From an uncultured Acetatifactor sp. (lineage in GTDB: Bacteria; Bacillota; Clostridia; Lachnospirales; Lachnospiraceae), in the NCBI GenBank assembly GCA_910587555.1, contig CAJULV010000018.1, positions 1 through 64,000 on the forward strand: 64,000 nt of DNA, in the 5' to 3' direction. Below are positions 33,828 through 43,076 of the stretch, one piece after another. The notes below the pieces were generated by a model, which had not been told where the DNA came from, did not search any database, and saw only the letters and a program-made list of their open reading frames with translations. Position 1 is the first letter of the stretch. The number at the start of each line of letters is the position of its first letter. A program made the position numbers and the translations under genes.

Positions 33828-35180
33828 ATGAAAAGACGTAAACTCACAACTACAGTAATCATCATGTTGGGCTTTCTCATCGGCGCCCTTCTGGGAACGC
33901 TCTGCCTCCTGCTCCCTTTCAGTACCAGGCCGGGGCAGCATATTGATTCCCTGGACGCCCTGTTTGTGGCCATGTCCGGCATCTGCGTCACAGGGCTGTC
34001 AACCGTCAATATCGGCCAGACCTTTTCCGCTTTCGGGCAGGTAATTCTCCTGCTGCTCATCCAGCTGGGGGGACTCGGTATCGTAACCTTTACCACTTTG
34101 GTCCTGTGCATCTTCCGCCGCCGGATTACCCTGTCTGACAGGATGCTGATTCAGAGTGCCTACAATCTGGATACGCTGTCCGGGCTTGTGAAATTAACCA
34201 TACATGTGCTGAAGGCGACCCTCCTCCTGGAAGGCCTGGGCGCTGTCGGCTACTCCCTTGTCTTCATTCCTGAATACGGGCTGAAGGGAATCTGGTACAG
34301 CATTTTTCACGCCGTATCCGCTTTCTGCAATGCCGGAATCGACCTTCTGGGCGGCAACAGCTTCTGCGGATACAGGGAAAACATCATCATAAATTTCACC
34401 ACAATCTTCCTGATCATTGTCAGCGGCCTGGGCTTCCCGGTATACTGGGAAATCCTGCGTACCCTGCGCCCCCGCCGGCATGCGGGAAGGGACACCTATA
34501 TCCGCAAAATGAACCTTCATACCAAAATCGTCCTCCTGGCAACGCTGTTCCTGGTACTTGCCGGTACGATTCTGACGCTTGTGCTGGAATATGACAATCC
34601 GGATACCCTGGGAAACCTGAGTCTGCCCGGAAAACTGACGGCATCGCTTTTCCAGTCCGTCACCCTGAGAACAGCCGGATTTGCCACCATTCCGCAGGAA
34701 GCCTTCCGCCCCGCCTCCTGCCTGGTATATCTGATCCTTATGTTCATCGGCGGCTCCCCTGCCGGAACGGCGGGCGGCGTCAAGACCGTAACCCTTGTCC
34801 TGATGCTTGCCTCCATGTTTGCCAATATCAGGGGCAGGAAAGACGTTACCGTCATGCGGAGAAAGATTGCCGACGACACCATACGCAGATGTGTGGCCAT
34901 TATCACTTTCAGTTTTTCCGTGCTGATACTGCTGACCGCGGCGCTGCTGGCTGTCCAGCACAGTGATTTTCTGGACACCTTATATGAAATGACCTCTGCC
35001 ATTGCCACCGTAGGCCTGTCAAGAGGGCTTACAGGCGTGCTGTGTCCGGCGGGAAAGCTGATTGTCACGCTCACCATGTACCTGGGCAGAATCGGTCCCA
35101 TCACGCTGGCGCTGGCCTTCAACAGCCGCAGCGCCCCCGGAAACGTGTCGTGTGCGGAGAGCAGGGTCATCATCGGATAG
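33828..35180 (+). CDS. ktrB: TrkH/KtrB potassium uptake channel subunit
   Basis: A 450-residue membrane protein of the Trk/Ktr family with four M1-P-M2 repeats. Selectivity loops visible: SGICVTGLSTVN, SAFCNAGIDLL, TLRTAGFATIP and SAIATVGLSRGLT, each with the conserved central Gly. The MFIGGSPAGTAGGVKT intramembrane loop is also intact. Moves K+ (with Na+ in some Ktr systems) into the cell, gated by the RCK subunit encoded 33 nt downstream. Confidence 0.93.
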   Translation: MKRRKLTTTVIIMLGFLIGALLGTLCLLLPFSTRPGQHIDSLDALFVAMSGICVTGLSTVNIGQTFSAFGQVILLLLIQLGGLGIVTFTTLVLCIFRRRITLSDRMLIQSAYNLDTLSGLVKLTIHVLKATLLLEGLGAVGYSLVFIPEYGLKGIWYSIFHAVSAFCNAGIDLLGGNSFCGYRENIIINFTTIFLIIVSGLGFPVYWEILRTLRPRRHAGRDTYIRKMNLHTKIVLLATLFLVLAGTILTLVLEYDNPDTLGNLSLPGKLTASLFQSVTLRTAGFATIPQEAFRPASCLVYLILMFIGGSPAGTAGGVKTVTLVLMLASMFANIRGRKDVTVMRRKIADDTIRRCVAIITFSFSVLILLTAALLAVQHSDFLDTLYEMTSAIATVGLSRGLTGVLCPAGKLIVTLTMYLGRIGPITLALAFNSRSAPGNVSCAESRVIIG

Positions 35181-35213
35181 TGTGGAAAACAACCAAATTT
35201 GAGGAGAAACGTC

Positions 35214-35894
35214 ATGAAAAAAAGAAGCCGGAAGGAGTACATCGTCATAGGGCTGGGCAGGTTCGGAACCAGCATCGCAAAGCAGCTGGAAGCCAACGGC
35301 TGCATGGTACTCGCCATCGATAACAATGAACAGAAAATCCGCCAGATTGCCGAGTATGTGACACTGGCCATGTGCCTGGACGTGTCTAACGAGGAAGCCC
35401 TGGAGGAAATCGGCGGGCGCAATTTCGACGGCGCCGTTATCTCCATCGGGCACGGTCTGGACGCCGCGGTGCTTGCCACCATCTGGGCCAAGGAGCAGGG
35501 CATCGGCCAGATTATCGCCAAGGCTTACGATGAAATGCAGGGAAAGATCCTCACCAAGATAGGCGCGGATAAAATCGTCTATCCCGAAATGGAAATGGGC
35601 GTCCAGCTGGCAAACGATCTGGCATTCAATCATCTGTTCGATGCCATTGAGCTGTCCTCCGAATACTCCATCGCGGAAATCCTGACCCTCACAGACTGGA
35701 TCGGCAAGAACCTGCGGGAAATCAAACTGCGTGAAAAATATGGCGTAAACGCCATTGCCATCAAGCGGGGCGGCACTATCATCGTAAACCCGCCTGCGGA
35801 CGCCCCTACCAAAAAGGACGATATTTTCCTGCTTTTAGGGACCAACGCCACGCTGAAAAAAATTGCCGCCGTCAGCACCGCACGAAAGAACTGA
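35214..35894 (+). CDS. ktrA: TrkA/KtrA RCK regulatory subunit
   Basis: A 226-residue cytoplasmic subunit. RCK_N Rossmann domain (about 8-130) with the nucleotide loop IGLGRFGTSIA and acidic IDNNE at the end of strand two, then RCK_C (about 140-222, LREIKLREKYGVNAIAIKRG). Octamers bind ATP/NADH and c-di-AMP in relatives and gate KtrB. ATG 35214 follows GAGGAGA. Confidence 0.93.
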   Translation: MKKRSRKEYIVIGLGRFGTSIAKQLEANGCMVLAIDNNEQKIRQIAEYVTLAMCLDVSNEEALEEIGGRNFDGAVISIGHGLDAAVLATIWAKEQGIGQIIAKAYDEMQGKILTKIGADKIVYPEMEMGVQLANDLAFNHLFDAIELSSEYSIAEILTLTDWIGKNLREIKLREKYGVNAIAIKRGGTIIVNPPADAPTKKDDIFLLLGTNATLKKIAAVSTARKN

Positions 35895-35905
35895 CGTTTC
35901 AGCGA

Positions 35906-35953
35906 CAAAAAGCTGACATTATTCCACCAAACCGCGCGGCAGAATAATGTCAG
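35906..35953 (-). terminator. Terminator between ktrA and the convergent kinase-like gene
   Basis: CTGACATTATTC (35913-35924) pairs perfectly over 12 bp with its inverse at 35942-35953; loop 17 nt. On the minus strand it is followed by CTTTTTG, a proper U tail for the cytidylate-kinase-like gene. Confidence 0.7.
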
Positions 35954-35996
35954 TAAAGCCCCATGCAATGCAGCAGCCCGGGGAAAAGGCTTTCTC

Positions 35997-36482
35997 TTAA
36001 ATGATTTCCACTCTCTCAAAATATTTCATCAGGATGCCGGCACAGTTCTCAATGCCCAGCTGGGAGGTATCCAGAATCATGTGATAGTTATTCACATCCC
36101 CCCACACCTTTCCGGTATGTCTGTAGTAATAGTCCGCCCTCTCCCTGTCATTTTTCTCCAGGACGGATTTCGCCTCTTCATAGGCTAATGACTTTTTCTT
36201 CATAATCCGCTGAATGCGGTCTTCCTTATCAGCACAGACATAGATATTGAACACATTGCCCTGGCCCTTCAGGATCTCGGAGGCACAACGGCCCAGGATA
36301 ATGCAGGAATGGGACGCCAGCTCCCTGATTACCTCCGCCTCGTCCGCATAGCTTTTGCCTTCCAGTTCATGCTCGATATAGGCCTTATCGTACACCGGGA
36401 CACCCAGCTTTCCGGAAAGCTCCTCCGCAATCAGCCCCGCCCCCGTACCGAACCTTCGGCTTATGGTAATTACCAGATTCAT
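35997..36482 (-). CDS. Cytidylate kinase-like family protein
   Basis: A 161-residue P-loop protein of the cytidylate-kinase-like group (PF13189): ITISRRFGTGAGLIAEELS in place of a classic Walker A, PVYDKAYIE, the IILGRCASEIL strand and the NIYVCADKEDRIQRIM lid. Relatives are usually about 200 residues; the segment between strand two and GRCA is short here, so the nucleotide-monophosphate-binding region is reduced. Substrate unknown. ATG 36482 follows GAGGAATG. Monocistronic, with its own promoter and terminator. Confidence 0.85.
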   Translation of the reverse strand: MNLVITISRRFGTGAGLIAEELSGKLGVPVYDKAYIEHELEGKSYADEAEVIRELASHSCIILGRCASEILKGQGNVFNIYVCADKEDRIQRIMKKKSLAYEEAKSVLEKNDRERADYYYRHTGKVWGDVNNYHMILDTSQLGIENCAGILMKYFERVEII

Positions 36483-36553
36483 AATCATTCCTCCTCGCCA
36501 CTGCTAAGAAATAATGCCTGTTTCATCATGTGTCTCCCTGCGGGAATAAAGCT

Positions 36554-36582
36554 ATTTTAACACAACTGAACCGTGGATACAA
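36554..36582 (-). promoter_or_regulatory. Promoter of the cytidylate kinase-like gene
   Basis: Minus strand: TTGTAT (36577-36582), 17 nt, TAAAAT (36554-36559), about 70 nt before the start codon. Confidence 0.6.
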
Positions 36583-36629
36583 GTCTGTCCGACCGCCAAG
36601 ATATGTCAATTTTAAGGCTGCGGCTGCCG

Positions 36630-36677
36630 AAAAAGGAAGGCACCCTGAACACGACACTGCCGAGTGTTCAAGGTGCC
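36630..36677 (-). terminator. Terminator of the Ser/Glu-rich lipoprotein gene
   Basis: GGCACC-C-TGAACAC (from 36639) pairs with GTGTTCA-A-GGTGCC (to 36677), 13 pairs and one mismatch. On the minus strand TTCCTTTTT follows. It lies 15 nt after the lipoprotein stop. Confidence 0.8.
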
Positions 36678-36692
36678 ATCATTTACTTCGCC

Positions 36693-37595
36693 TTATTCCG
36701 CTGCCTTCACCGAGGTAATATGGGGATTTACACCCTCATACCAGTACAGAAATCCTTCCATGTCAATCTTGTCGCCAACCTGCAGATTCTTCACTGCCGC
36801 ATAGACATCCGTGGTATTGTCGCACAGATAGGATTCAACAGTAAAGGTATATGTCTGTCCGTCAAGGGATACGTTAAAGTACAAATCGCTTCCGTCTTCA
36901 CCGGAGCCGTCATAGTTGTACAGATATGCGGCTTCGCTTCCGTCCGCGTTCTTGCCGGAGGATTCCACAGTCATGCCCTTGAAGGATACGAACTTGTTCT
37001 GGTGCGCAATCAGCTCATCCGTGCCCAGAAGCGCAGTTACATCCTCGGCCTCTGCCACATAGCTGTCTCCGCCTTCAATAATCTCAAAAACGGCATCCAT
37101 AATCTCCACTTCGCCGTTCCACTCTGCCTTAAATCCGGTTACCCGAATCTTGGTTCCGGGTGTCAGCTTTGCATAATCCTCTTCCGAACACTCCGCATTG
37201 TACACAAAATATGCGCCGTCCTTGTCCTGTGTGTAGAGCGTTGCCTGATTCTCCCACCATGACTGTTTGGCCTGTACATAGGTCTCCACTACCACCTGCT
37301 CGTCCACTGCCGCTGCCGCATAGTCGGCATAGCTCATAACCTCGCCGGATGCCACACCGCCTGCTTCGCCTTCGGCGCCGGACTCTTCACTTTCGCTGTC
37401 AGAAGCCTCACTGCTCTCAGTTCCGGCATCGGAAACCTCACCGGACTCTTCACTGCCTTCACTGCTCTCGCTGCTGCTTTCTTCTGAAACAGAACTTCCG
37501 GATTCATCGGTACCCGCATCATTACCGCAGGCAACACATGCTGTTACAAGTGCTGCAGCCAAAAACAATGCCGCAAATTTTTTCATTTTTTTCAT
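36693..37595 (-). CDS. Lipoprotein with Ser/Glu-rich stalk and OB-like domain
   Basis: A 300-residue lipoprotein. Signal MKKMKKFAALFLAAALVTACVACG contains two candidate lipobox cysteines (VTAC and CVAC). A stalk of about 60 residues, almost only Ser, Glu, Gly and Asp, holds the domain off the membrane. The C-terminal 200 residues contain two related beta-rich segments (VVVETYVQAKQSWW … GTKIRVTGF and FVSFKGMTVE … GDKIDMEGFLYWY), resembling OB-folds of the YtpA/DUF-type nucleic-acid or small-ligand binding sort. Function unknown. ATG 37595 follows GGGAGG. Confidence 0.75.
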   Translation of the reverse strand: MKKMKKFAALFLAAALVTACVACGNDAGTDESGSSVSEESSSESSEGSEESGEVSDAGTESSEASDSESEESGAEGEAGGVASGEVMSYADYAAAAVDEQVVVETYVQAKQSWWENQATLYTQDKDGAYFVYNAECSEEDYAKLTPGTKIRVTGFKAEWNGEVEIMDAVFEIIEGGDSYVAEAEDVTALLGTDELIAHQNKFVSFKGMTVESSGKNADGSEAAYLYNYDGSGEDGSDLYFNVSLDGQTYTFTVESYLCDNTTDVYAAVKNLQVGDKIDMEGFLYWYEGVNPHITSVKAAE

Positions 37596-37774
37596 AGTTA
37601 CAATCCTCCCGTTTTCAGTCCCGCAGCAATCCTGTCCGCTCTCCTCCTGCACCCAACATTCGGGCTTCGAAGGCCTGCCCCCGTACATTGTCCGGAGCAG
37701 CGCCGGGGATGCCATGGTTTTCTCGGTTTCCAGTCAACCTTCCCCGGGGAATGCCTTCCGGAAACTTTGAACTT

Positions 37775-37802
37775 ATTATACACGATATTTCCAGGAAAAC
37801 AA
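37775..37802 (-). promoter_or_regulatory. Promoter of the Ser/Glu-rich lipoprotein gene
   Basis: Minus strand: TTGTTT (37797-37802), 16 nt, TATAAT (37775-37780). It gives an untranslated leader of about 170 nt in which I recognise no riboswitch. Confidence 0.6.
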
Positions 37803-37861
37803 TAGTATAATTGCTCATTTGTGCCTGGGAATTCCGCCGGCTTTCCGCTTTTTTGCCATGT

Positions 37862-37897
37862 AAAAAGTCCCCCGAAGCCAAAATCCGGGAGACTTTT
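37862..37897 (-). terminator. Terminator of the CUT1 transporter operon
   Basis: On the minus strand AAAAGTCTCCCG pairs with CGGGGGACTTTT (one wobble), followed by T. It lies just after the binding-protein gene, the last of the operon. Confidence 0.75.
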
Positions 37898-37909
37898 CCG
37901 TAATTTTTC

Positions 37910-39607
37910 CTATTTACGGCTCTTTTTTACCCTCAGAACCACTGCATACAGGAGAATAAATACCCATGACGCCGCCAGAGAGGCCAGAAGGATTGCCGAG
38001 GTGCGGGGCAGCTTCCCCAAATCCGCTTTGCCGCCGGCCGCCGACACGCCGCTGCCGCCCAGCTGGTCCAGACGGTACAGTGAAATCGTATCGCTGTACA
38101 GCTTCTCCATATAGGCGTCGTCAACCGCCTGCTTTCTCCTGACGGATTTCACCGTATTTTCAATCAGCTGCCCAGCCGCATCGCGCAGAGAAACGGAACC
38201 GTTGAAAACCGGTGTGACAAAAGTATGTTCCACATTGTCAAGCAGCAGCCTGGCCGCCTGAATCTTGACATTGTAATGCTGTTGATTGTCCTCGCCGCTC
38301 CTGGCAAGATAGTCCTGATATTCGGCGGATGCCTGGGCCTTCGAGGTCACGGGCACATACCCTTCCGTCTCCGAATAGGCAATCTGTACATCATTGCTCA
38401 GCAGATATTGGGCAAACAACCAGGATGCAAGCACTTCCTGGGTATCCTCCTTATTGAAGATACAGACAGAAGGCCCCTGGGATATCATAGCCGGGTTAGC
38501 CGTGTCAAACTGCGGAATGGCCATCACCGCCGTCTCAAATTCCACCAGCCTGTCCTCGCTGATATCTATCAGCGGCGCGTCCGTACCCATCCAGGTGGCG
38601 CCGGCAGTGGAATCCACTGCGAAAATGCACTGCCCCGCATTCAGAAAGTTTGCCGGATAGCCGGAAATCTTAAAGGTGGAAAAGGAACCTGTCCCGGTAT
38701 GCTCCGCTATCGTCATCAGCAGTTCTTTCGTGGTGTCGTGGAAAAGCAGTATCTCCCCTTCCTCCGTAGAGTAACCAGCGCCTTTCTGCCTCAGCATCTG
38801 TATCATCATATTGTCGGTGGACTTATAGATAAAGGGGATCATCACCTTCTGGCCGTTGACCAGGTAATTCCCTTCCCCGTCCCTGGCCATGGCCGCCTCG
38901 GACACTTCCCAGACAAAATCCCATGTGAGAACCTCGGGCAGGGTATACCCCAGCGCTTCCACATAAGTCTTATTCACATAACACGCCTCCGTGGAACGCA
39001 TGTAGGGAATGGCATAATAATGTCCCCCGAAAGAACACTCCTCCAGGAATTTAGGGATAATCTCGTCCGCCCCCGGCGCGTCAAATCTGACCTCGCTGCC
39101 GCCCAGCCCGTATTTTTCATCGGCAAAAAGCCCCTCCAGCGGAACGACCTGGTTCGAACCTGTCAGGTAAGTGGCGATATGATCCGGATAGGTAATGCAC
39201 ACATTGGGCGTGGTATCGGTAGCAATATTTGTAATTACATCGTTATAAATTTTACCATAATCCGTATACAGGCGCAGTTTAACCGTGATGTTGGGATACA
39301 GCTCCTCAAAATCCCGAATGGCCTTTTCATAGATATCCGTCTGGGTCTTGTTCGTGTCATTCTTTGCCCAGAAAACGATTTCATGCTGCCTGGCAGTGTC
39401 AAATTCCCCGGGTATCTGAAATGCGCTGCTTCCCCTGGAGCCGTGGCAGCCTGTCAGGGCAAATGCCGCACACGCCAGGATGCCGGCGCGAAAAAGCATG
39501 CTCCTTACCCGCCCCATGCAGCCTGTTTTCCTGCTTCCCCGCCTGCCGGGCGCCTCCTTCAACGTATGTAACCCCTCCGACATATCCACATCCCGCCGTT
39601 TCCTCAT
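37910..39607 (-). CDS. Sugar-binding lipoprotein with extra C-terminal membrane anchor
   Basis: A 565-residue family-1 solute-binding protein. Signal core MLFRAGILACAAFALTGC has a lipobox (LTGC, Cys about 54) behind an unusually long N-terminal stretch. The binding fold is clear (IVFWAKNDTNKTQTDIYEKA, PNVCITYPDHIATYL, GQCIFAVDSTAGATWMGTD). The C-terminus is a helix flanked by LPRTS and a Lys/Arg tail (SAILLASLAASWVFILLYAV, RVKKSRK), which looks like a membrane anchor or a degenerate sortase signal. ATG 39607 overlaps the permease stop (ATGA) and follows GGGGAGG. Last gene of the ATPase-permease-permease-binding protein operon. Confidence 0.85.
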   Translation of the reverse strand: MRKRRDVDMSEGLHTLKEAPGRRGSRKTGCMGRVRSMLFRAGILACAAFALTGCHGSRGSSAFQIPGEFDTARQHEIVFWAKNDTNKTQTDIYEKAIRDFEELYPNITVKLRLYTDYGKIYNDVITNIATDTTPNVCITYPDHIATYLTGSNQVVPLEGLFADEKYGLGGSEVRFDAPGADEIIPKFLEECSFGGHYYAIPYMRSTEACYVNKTYVEALGYTLPEVLTWDFVWEVSEAAMARDGEGNYLVNGQKVMIPFIYKSTDNMMIQMLRQKGAGYSTEEGEILLFHDTTKELLMTIAEHTGTGSFSTFKISGYPANFLNAGQCIFAVDSTAGATWMGTDAPLIDISEDRLVEFETAVMAIPQFDTANPAMISQGPSVCIFNKEDTQEVLASWLFAQYLLSNDVQIAYSETEGYVPVTSKAQASAEYQDYLARSGEDNQQHYNVKIQAARLLLDNVEHTFVTPVFNGSVSLRDAAGQLIENTVKSVRRKQAVDDAYMEKLYSDTISLYRLDQLGGSGVSAAGGKADLGKLPRTSAILLASLAASWVFILLYAVVLRVKKSRK

Positions 39608-40611
39608 CCCTTCGTACCTCCCCTTGACACGCCCTCCATAATCTTCCTGCGGAATATCAAAAACAGTACGATCAAAGGAACGGAAATCACCACTACCGCC
39701 GCCATCATCGCCGGAATATTTTCCCGCCCGAAACCGTTTTCCCGGATCTCCTGAATACCGTTTGACACAAGGAAATAATTTTCATCGTCCGTAATCAGCC
39801 TTGGCCACACATAGGAATTCCAGCATTCTATCACCTTCAGTATGGTCACCGTGATTAATGTGGGTTTCGAAATGGGAACCATAACTTTCAGCAGGTATTT
39901 CATATCCGAAGTACCGTCCACCTTTGCCGCGTAGTAGAGGCTGTCCGGTATCTGCTCAAAATTTTCCTTAAGCAGATAAATATAGAAAACCGAAGTAACC
40001 GACGGCAGTATCAGTCCTGGAAATGTATTGCGCATATCCCAATTGGTGATCGTCACGAAATTGGTAATAATGACCAGCTCATTGGGAATCATCATTAGGG
40101 AAAGGAAAAGCAGAAAGACAATATTTTTCCCCCTGAATTCCAGCCTTGCAAAGGCGAAGGCCGCCAGCGTAATCACCACCAGCATAATTGCCGTAGTCAC
40201 TATCGTAAAAATCGTCGTATTCAGAAGATACCGCCCCAACGGCACTGCCGTGAAAGCATCCGCATAGTTCTGCATTGTGGGCGATAAAGTAAAAAACGCA
40301 GGAATATATTCGGAATTATACGCACTGTAGCTCTTTACCGAAGTTAGAATCATCCAGTAAAAAGGGAAAAGCACGAGAATCCCCCAGAGCGTCAGAAGTA
40401 CATATGTGACAGCGCCTGCCGCCTTCCGCCGATTTCTGGCAGCCTTCTCGAGCCCTGCATAATCCGGCGCCCCGCAATCCAGGTATTGACGGTTCGGATT
40501 TTTCATATCTGATTTTAACGTATCCGGCATTATGACAGCCGCCTTTTCGTTTCTTCCACTGTTCCGGCCCACGGCTTCGTTAGCCGTGCCTTCCTTCCGC
40601 TCTCCCATCAT
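39604..40611 (-). CDS. Sugar ABC permease (MalG/UgpE-like)
   Basis: A 335-residue permease with six helices. The first is VTYVLLTLWGILVLFPFYWMIL, and the EAA-type loop reads YYAAKVDGTSDMKYLLKVMVPIS. The frame is open up to 40857, adding about 82 residues made of low-complexity Arg/Lys/Gln/Glu repeats. I prefer ATG 40611, which has GAAGGG at proper distance; even then about 65 polar residues precede the first helix. Partner of the MalF-like permease encoded upstream. Confidence 0.82.
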   Translation of the reverse strand: MMGERKEGTANEAVGRNSGRNEKAAVIMPDTLKSDMKNPNRQYLDCGAPDYAGLEKAARNRRKAAGAVTYVLLTLWGILVLFPFYWMILTSVKSYSAYNSEYIPAFFTLSPTMQNYADAFTAVPLGRYLLNTTIFTIVTTAIMLVVITLAAFAFARLEFRGKNIVFLLFLSLMMIPNELVIITNFVTITNWDMRNTFPGLILPSVTSVFYIYLLKENFEQIPDSLYYAAKVDGTSDMKYLLKVMVPISKPTLITVTILKVIECWNSYVWPRLITDDENYFLVSNGIQEIRENGFGRENIPAMMAAVVVISVPLIVLFLIFRRKIMEGVSRGGTKG

Positions 40612-40869
40612 ATGATTCCCTTCGCTCCCCCCTGCGCTATCCCGGTATGTTGTCTGATTTCGTTCTGCATGCGGATTACGGCTTCTGTGTCCGCTGTTCC
40701 CTTCCTTCTTGTCCGGCTGTTTCTTCCGCACCTGTTTCCGCTGTTCTCTGCCTTCACGCCTGCTTTCGGCGGCCTCTTCTGTGTCCGCGTTCCCTGCCTT
40801 CCTGTCCGCTTTCGGCTGCCGGTTCTGTGTCCGTTGTCCTCCGCGCACAGCCGTCATCTGTCACAGTTC
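40612..40869. repeat. Repeat-bearing spacer between the two permease genes
   Basis: A 258-nt gap inside the operon. On the plus strand the unit TTCTGTGTCCGCTGTTCCC recurs imperfectly at 40683, 40777 (one base shorter) and 40823, with more divergent Cys-rich-codon-like blocks between. If translated on the minus strand it extends the downstream permease by a charged repeat tail; I think it is a non-coding degenerate repeat, but the frame is open. Confidence 0.45.
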
Positions 40870-41772
40870 CTAATAATGTACCTTTTTGTTGCTGGCCAGC
40901 AGATTGATGCAGGTAATGGTCAGCACAATGGCAAACAATATAATCGCCGCCGCGGAAGCATATGACGGGTATCCGCCGCTGTCGCCGTACAGCATATCGT
41001 ACACATACCCTACAATTGTATTCATCTCCGCCGCATTCAGATCCGTCCCGAACAGCGCCACAGCATCGCTGTACGCCTTGAATGCGCCTATAAACCCGGT
41101 AATCACCAGATAAAAAATCATAGGCGAAATCATGGGAAGGGTAATCTTCCGGAAGGTCCTGAATTTTGATGTGCCGTCCACTCTCGCCGCGTTGTAATAC
41201 TCCTGGTTGACGGAGGAAAGCGCACTGGTCAGTATCAGGATTTTAAAAGGCATTACCACCCAAATGGTATAAAAGCATAAAACAAACATTTTTGCCCAGT
41301 AGGGTCCGTCGATGAAGTCAACACTGCTTCCTCCGAACCAGGAAATCAGCAGGTTGACAAATCCGTCCGAATATGCCGTCTTTTTAAATAAAATCATAAA
41401 CACCAGTCCCACTGCCAGCGTATTGGTCACATAGGGCAGGAAATACACGGTCTGGAAAAGATTCCTAAGCGGAATAATGGAATGCAGCCCCACGGAAATC
41501 AGCAGTGCAATCCCTGTGGACAGCGGCACCGTAATGATGACCAGCAGAAACGTATTTTTTACCGCCTGCAGGAAATAAGGGTCATGAAGTACATAGGAAT
41601 AATTGTACGAACCCACCCCGTAATATGTCTGGGATGCGGAATTATATCCCTCCTCAAACGAATACACAAATACATCAATCAGCGGATATACCATGAAGGC
41701 CCCCAGAAAAAAAATCGCCGGCAAAAGATACAGCCACGCTTTCAGGCTTCCGCTGTTCCGATTTTTCTTCAT
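40870..41772 (-). CDS. Sugar ABC permease (MalF/UgpA-like)
   Basis: A 300-residue permease with six helices. WLYLLPAIFFLGAFMVYPLI starts it, and the EAA loop is YYNAARVDGTSKFRTFRKITLP. ATG 41772 lies inside the ATPase stop region (stop TGA 41774-41776, two bases between), with GGGAGG upstream, so the genes are translationally coupled. Forms the channel with the MalG-like permease. Confidence 0.9.
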   Translation of the reverse strand: MKKNRNSGSLKAWLYLLPAIFFLGAFMVYPLIDVFVYSFEEGYNSASQTYYGVGSYNYSYVLHDPYFLQAVKNTFLLVIITVPLSTGIALLISVGLHSIIPLRNLFQTVYFLPYVTNTLAVGLVFMILFKKTAYSDGFVNLLISWFGGSSVDFIDGPYWAKMFVLCFYTIWVVMPFKILILTSALSSVNQEYYNAARVDGTSKFRTFRKITLPMISPMIFYLVITGFIGAFKAYSDAVALFGTDLNAAEMNTIVGYVYDMLYGDSGGYPSYASAAAIILFAIVLTITCINLLASNKKVHY

Positions 41773-41773
41773 G

Positions 41774-43075
41774 TCAGCCTCCCGTCTCTCTATCAAAATA
41801 AATCCGATTCCCGCTCTCTCTGTCAAAGAGAAATACCTTTCTCGGAATCAACTCAAACCTGACAATATTCCTTTCCTCGGAATCTGCGGTATTTCCCTCT
41901 GCCCGCTCCGCCGCATCTGCCGCCTCGCCGCCCTTTTTCCCGGTCCTCTGCCCCGCGGCGACAGGCCGCTGCGTGGAAAAAAGGCGCTCCATGGAAAAAT
42001 TCCCGTCCATGCTCTCGGTCCCGATTATGGAACGAATGGGCGTATTCAGACACGCCCGGTTCCTGGAAACCACACTGACATCCCGCCCCATCACCTCCAC
42101 ACCGCTCAGCTCACAGCGCAGCGGGCCTTCTTCCCGCAGCCGAAAGCCTTCCGGACGGACCGCAGCGTAGACCCTTTCGGTTCCGGATACTGCAATCTCC
42201 CTCTCCTGGTTTGGTACATTACCCGGCATCCCGGGATAACAGGCTTCCTGCATCTGCTTAAGCTCCATCACGGCGTCCTCTCCGATATAAAGCCTGCCGT
42301 CCCTGACACCTCCCTCAAAGACATTGATGGGCGGCGTCCCCAGAAACCTTGCCACAAACAAATTGACAGGATTGTCATAAACTTCCTGGGGCTTTCCAAT
42401 CTGTTGGACTACACCGTCTTTCATAACGACAATCATGTCGGAAATGCTCATGGCCTCTTCCTGGTCGTGGGTCACAAAGATAGTGGTAATGCCTGTTTCC
42501 CGCTGAATCCGCTTGATTTCCTCCCTGGTCTGAAGCCTCAGGCGGGCATCCAGATTGGAGAGCGGTTCATCCAGCAGAAGCACCTTGGGCCGCTTCACCA
42601 AAGCCCGTGCAATTGCCACACGCTGCTGCTGCCCGCCGGAAAGCTCTCCCGGCTTCCTGTCCATCAGCTCCTCTATCTGCACCAGCCTGGCCGCCTCCAT
42701 GGCTTTCTCAAGCATCTCCGCTTTGGTCAATTTGTCCTTCCCCTTCAGATTTTCCAGCGGAAATGTAATATTCTGCCGCACGGTGAGATGCGGATACAGG
42801 GCGTAGTTCTGAAATACCAGCCCGATGCCCCTGTGTTCCGGCGGCAAATCGGTAACATCGTCATCCCCAAAGAATATCCTGCCGCTGGTGGGCTTCACCA
42901 ATCCGCTGATGAGGTTCAGCGTGGTGCTTTTACCGCAGCCAGACGGTCCCAGCAGGCCAATCAGCCTGCCGTCCGGAATTTCAAAGGTAAAATCATTGAC
43001 CGCAACCACTTCAAGGCGTTTTTTTCTGTCCCGGCCCGGAAATTTCTTCGTCAGGTTCTGTAATTTGACTTCCAT
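41774..43075 (-). CDS. Sugar ABC transporter ATPase (UgpC/MsmK type)
   Basis: A 433-residue ATPase: Walker A GPSGCGKST, Q-loop VFQNYALYPH, signature LSGGQQQRVAIARAL, Walker B VLLLDEPLSNLD, H-switch VTHDQEEAMSIS. The C-terminal regulatory TOBE/OB domains (VYAAVRPEGFRLREEG) are interrupted around 345-395 by a charged Gly/Ala/Glu segment (TGKKGGEAADAAERAEG). Family members are usually about 370 residues, so the extra length is that insertion. Begins 1 nt after the AAA/nuclease gene. It may also serve the ATPase-less transporter at 13.6-17.1 kb; that is inference. Confidence 0.9.
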   Translation of the reverse strand: MEVKLQNLTKKFPGRDRKKRLEVVAVNDFTFEIPDGRLIGLLGPSGCGKSTTLNLISGLVKPTSGRIFFGDDDVTDLPPEHRGIGLVFQNYALYPHLTVRQNITFPLENLKGKDKLTKAEMLEKAMEAARLVQIEELMDRKPGELSGGQQQRVAIARALVKRPKVLLLDEPLSNLDARLRLQTREEIKRIQRETGITTIFVTHDQEEAMSISDMIVVMKDGVVQQIGKPQEVYDNPVNLFVARFLGTPPINVFEGGVRDGRLYIGEDAVMELKQMQEACYPGMPGNVPNQEREIAVSGTERVYAAVRPEGFRLREEGPLRCELSGVEVMGRDVSVVSRNRACLNTPIRSIIGTESMDGNFSMERLFSTQRPVAAGQRTGKKGGEAADAAERAEGNTADSEERNIVRFELIPRKVFLFDRESGNRIYFDRETGG

Positions 43076-43076
43076 G

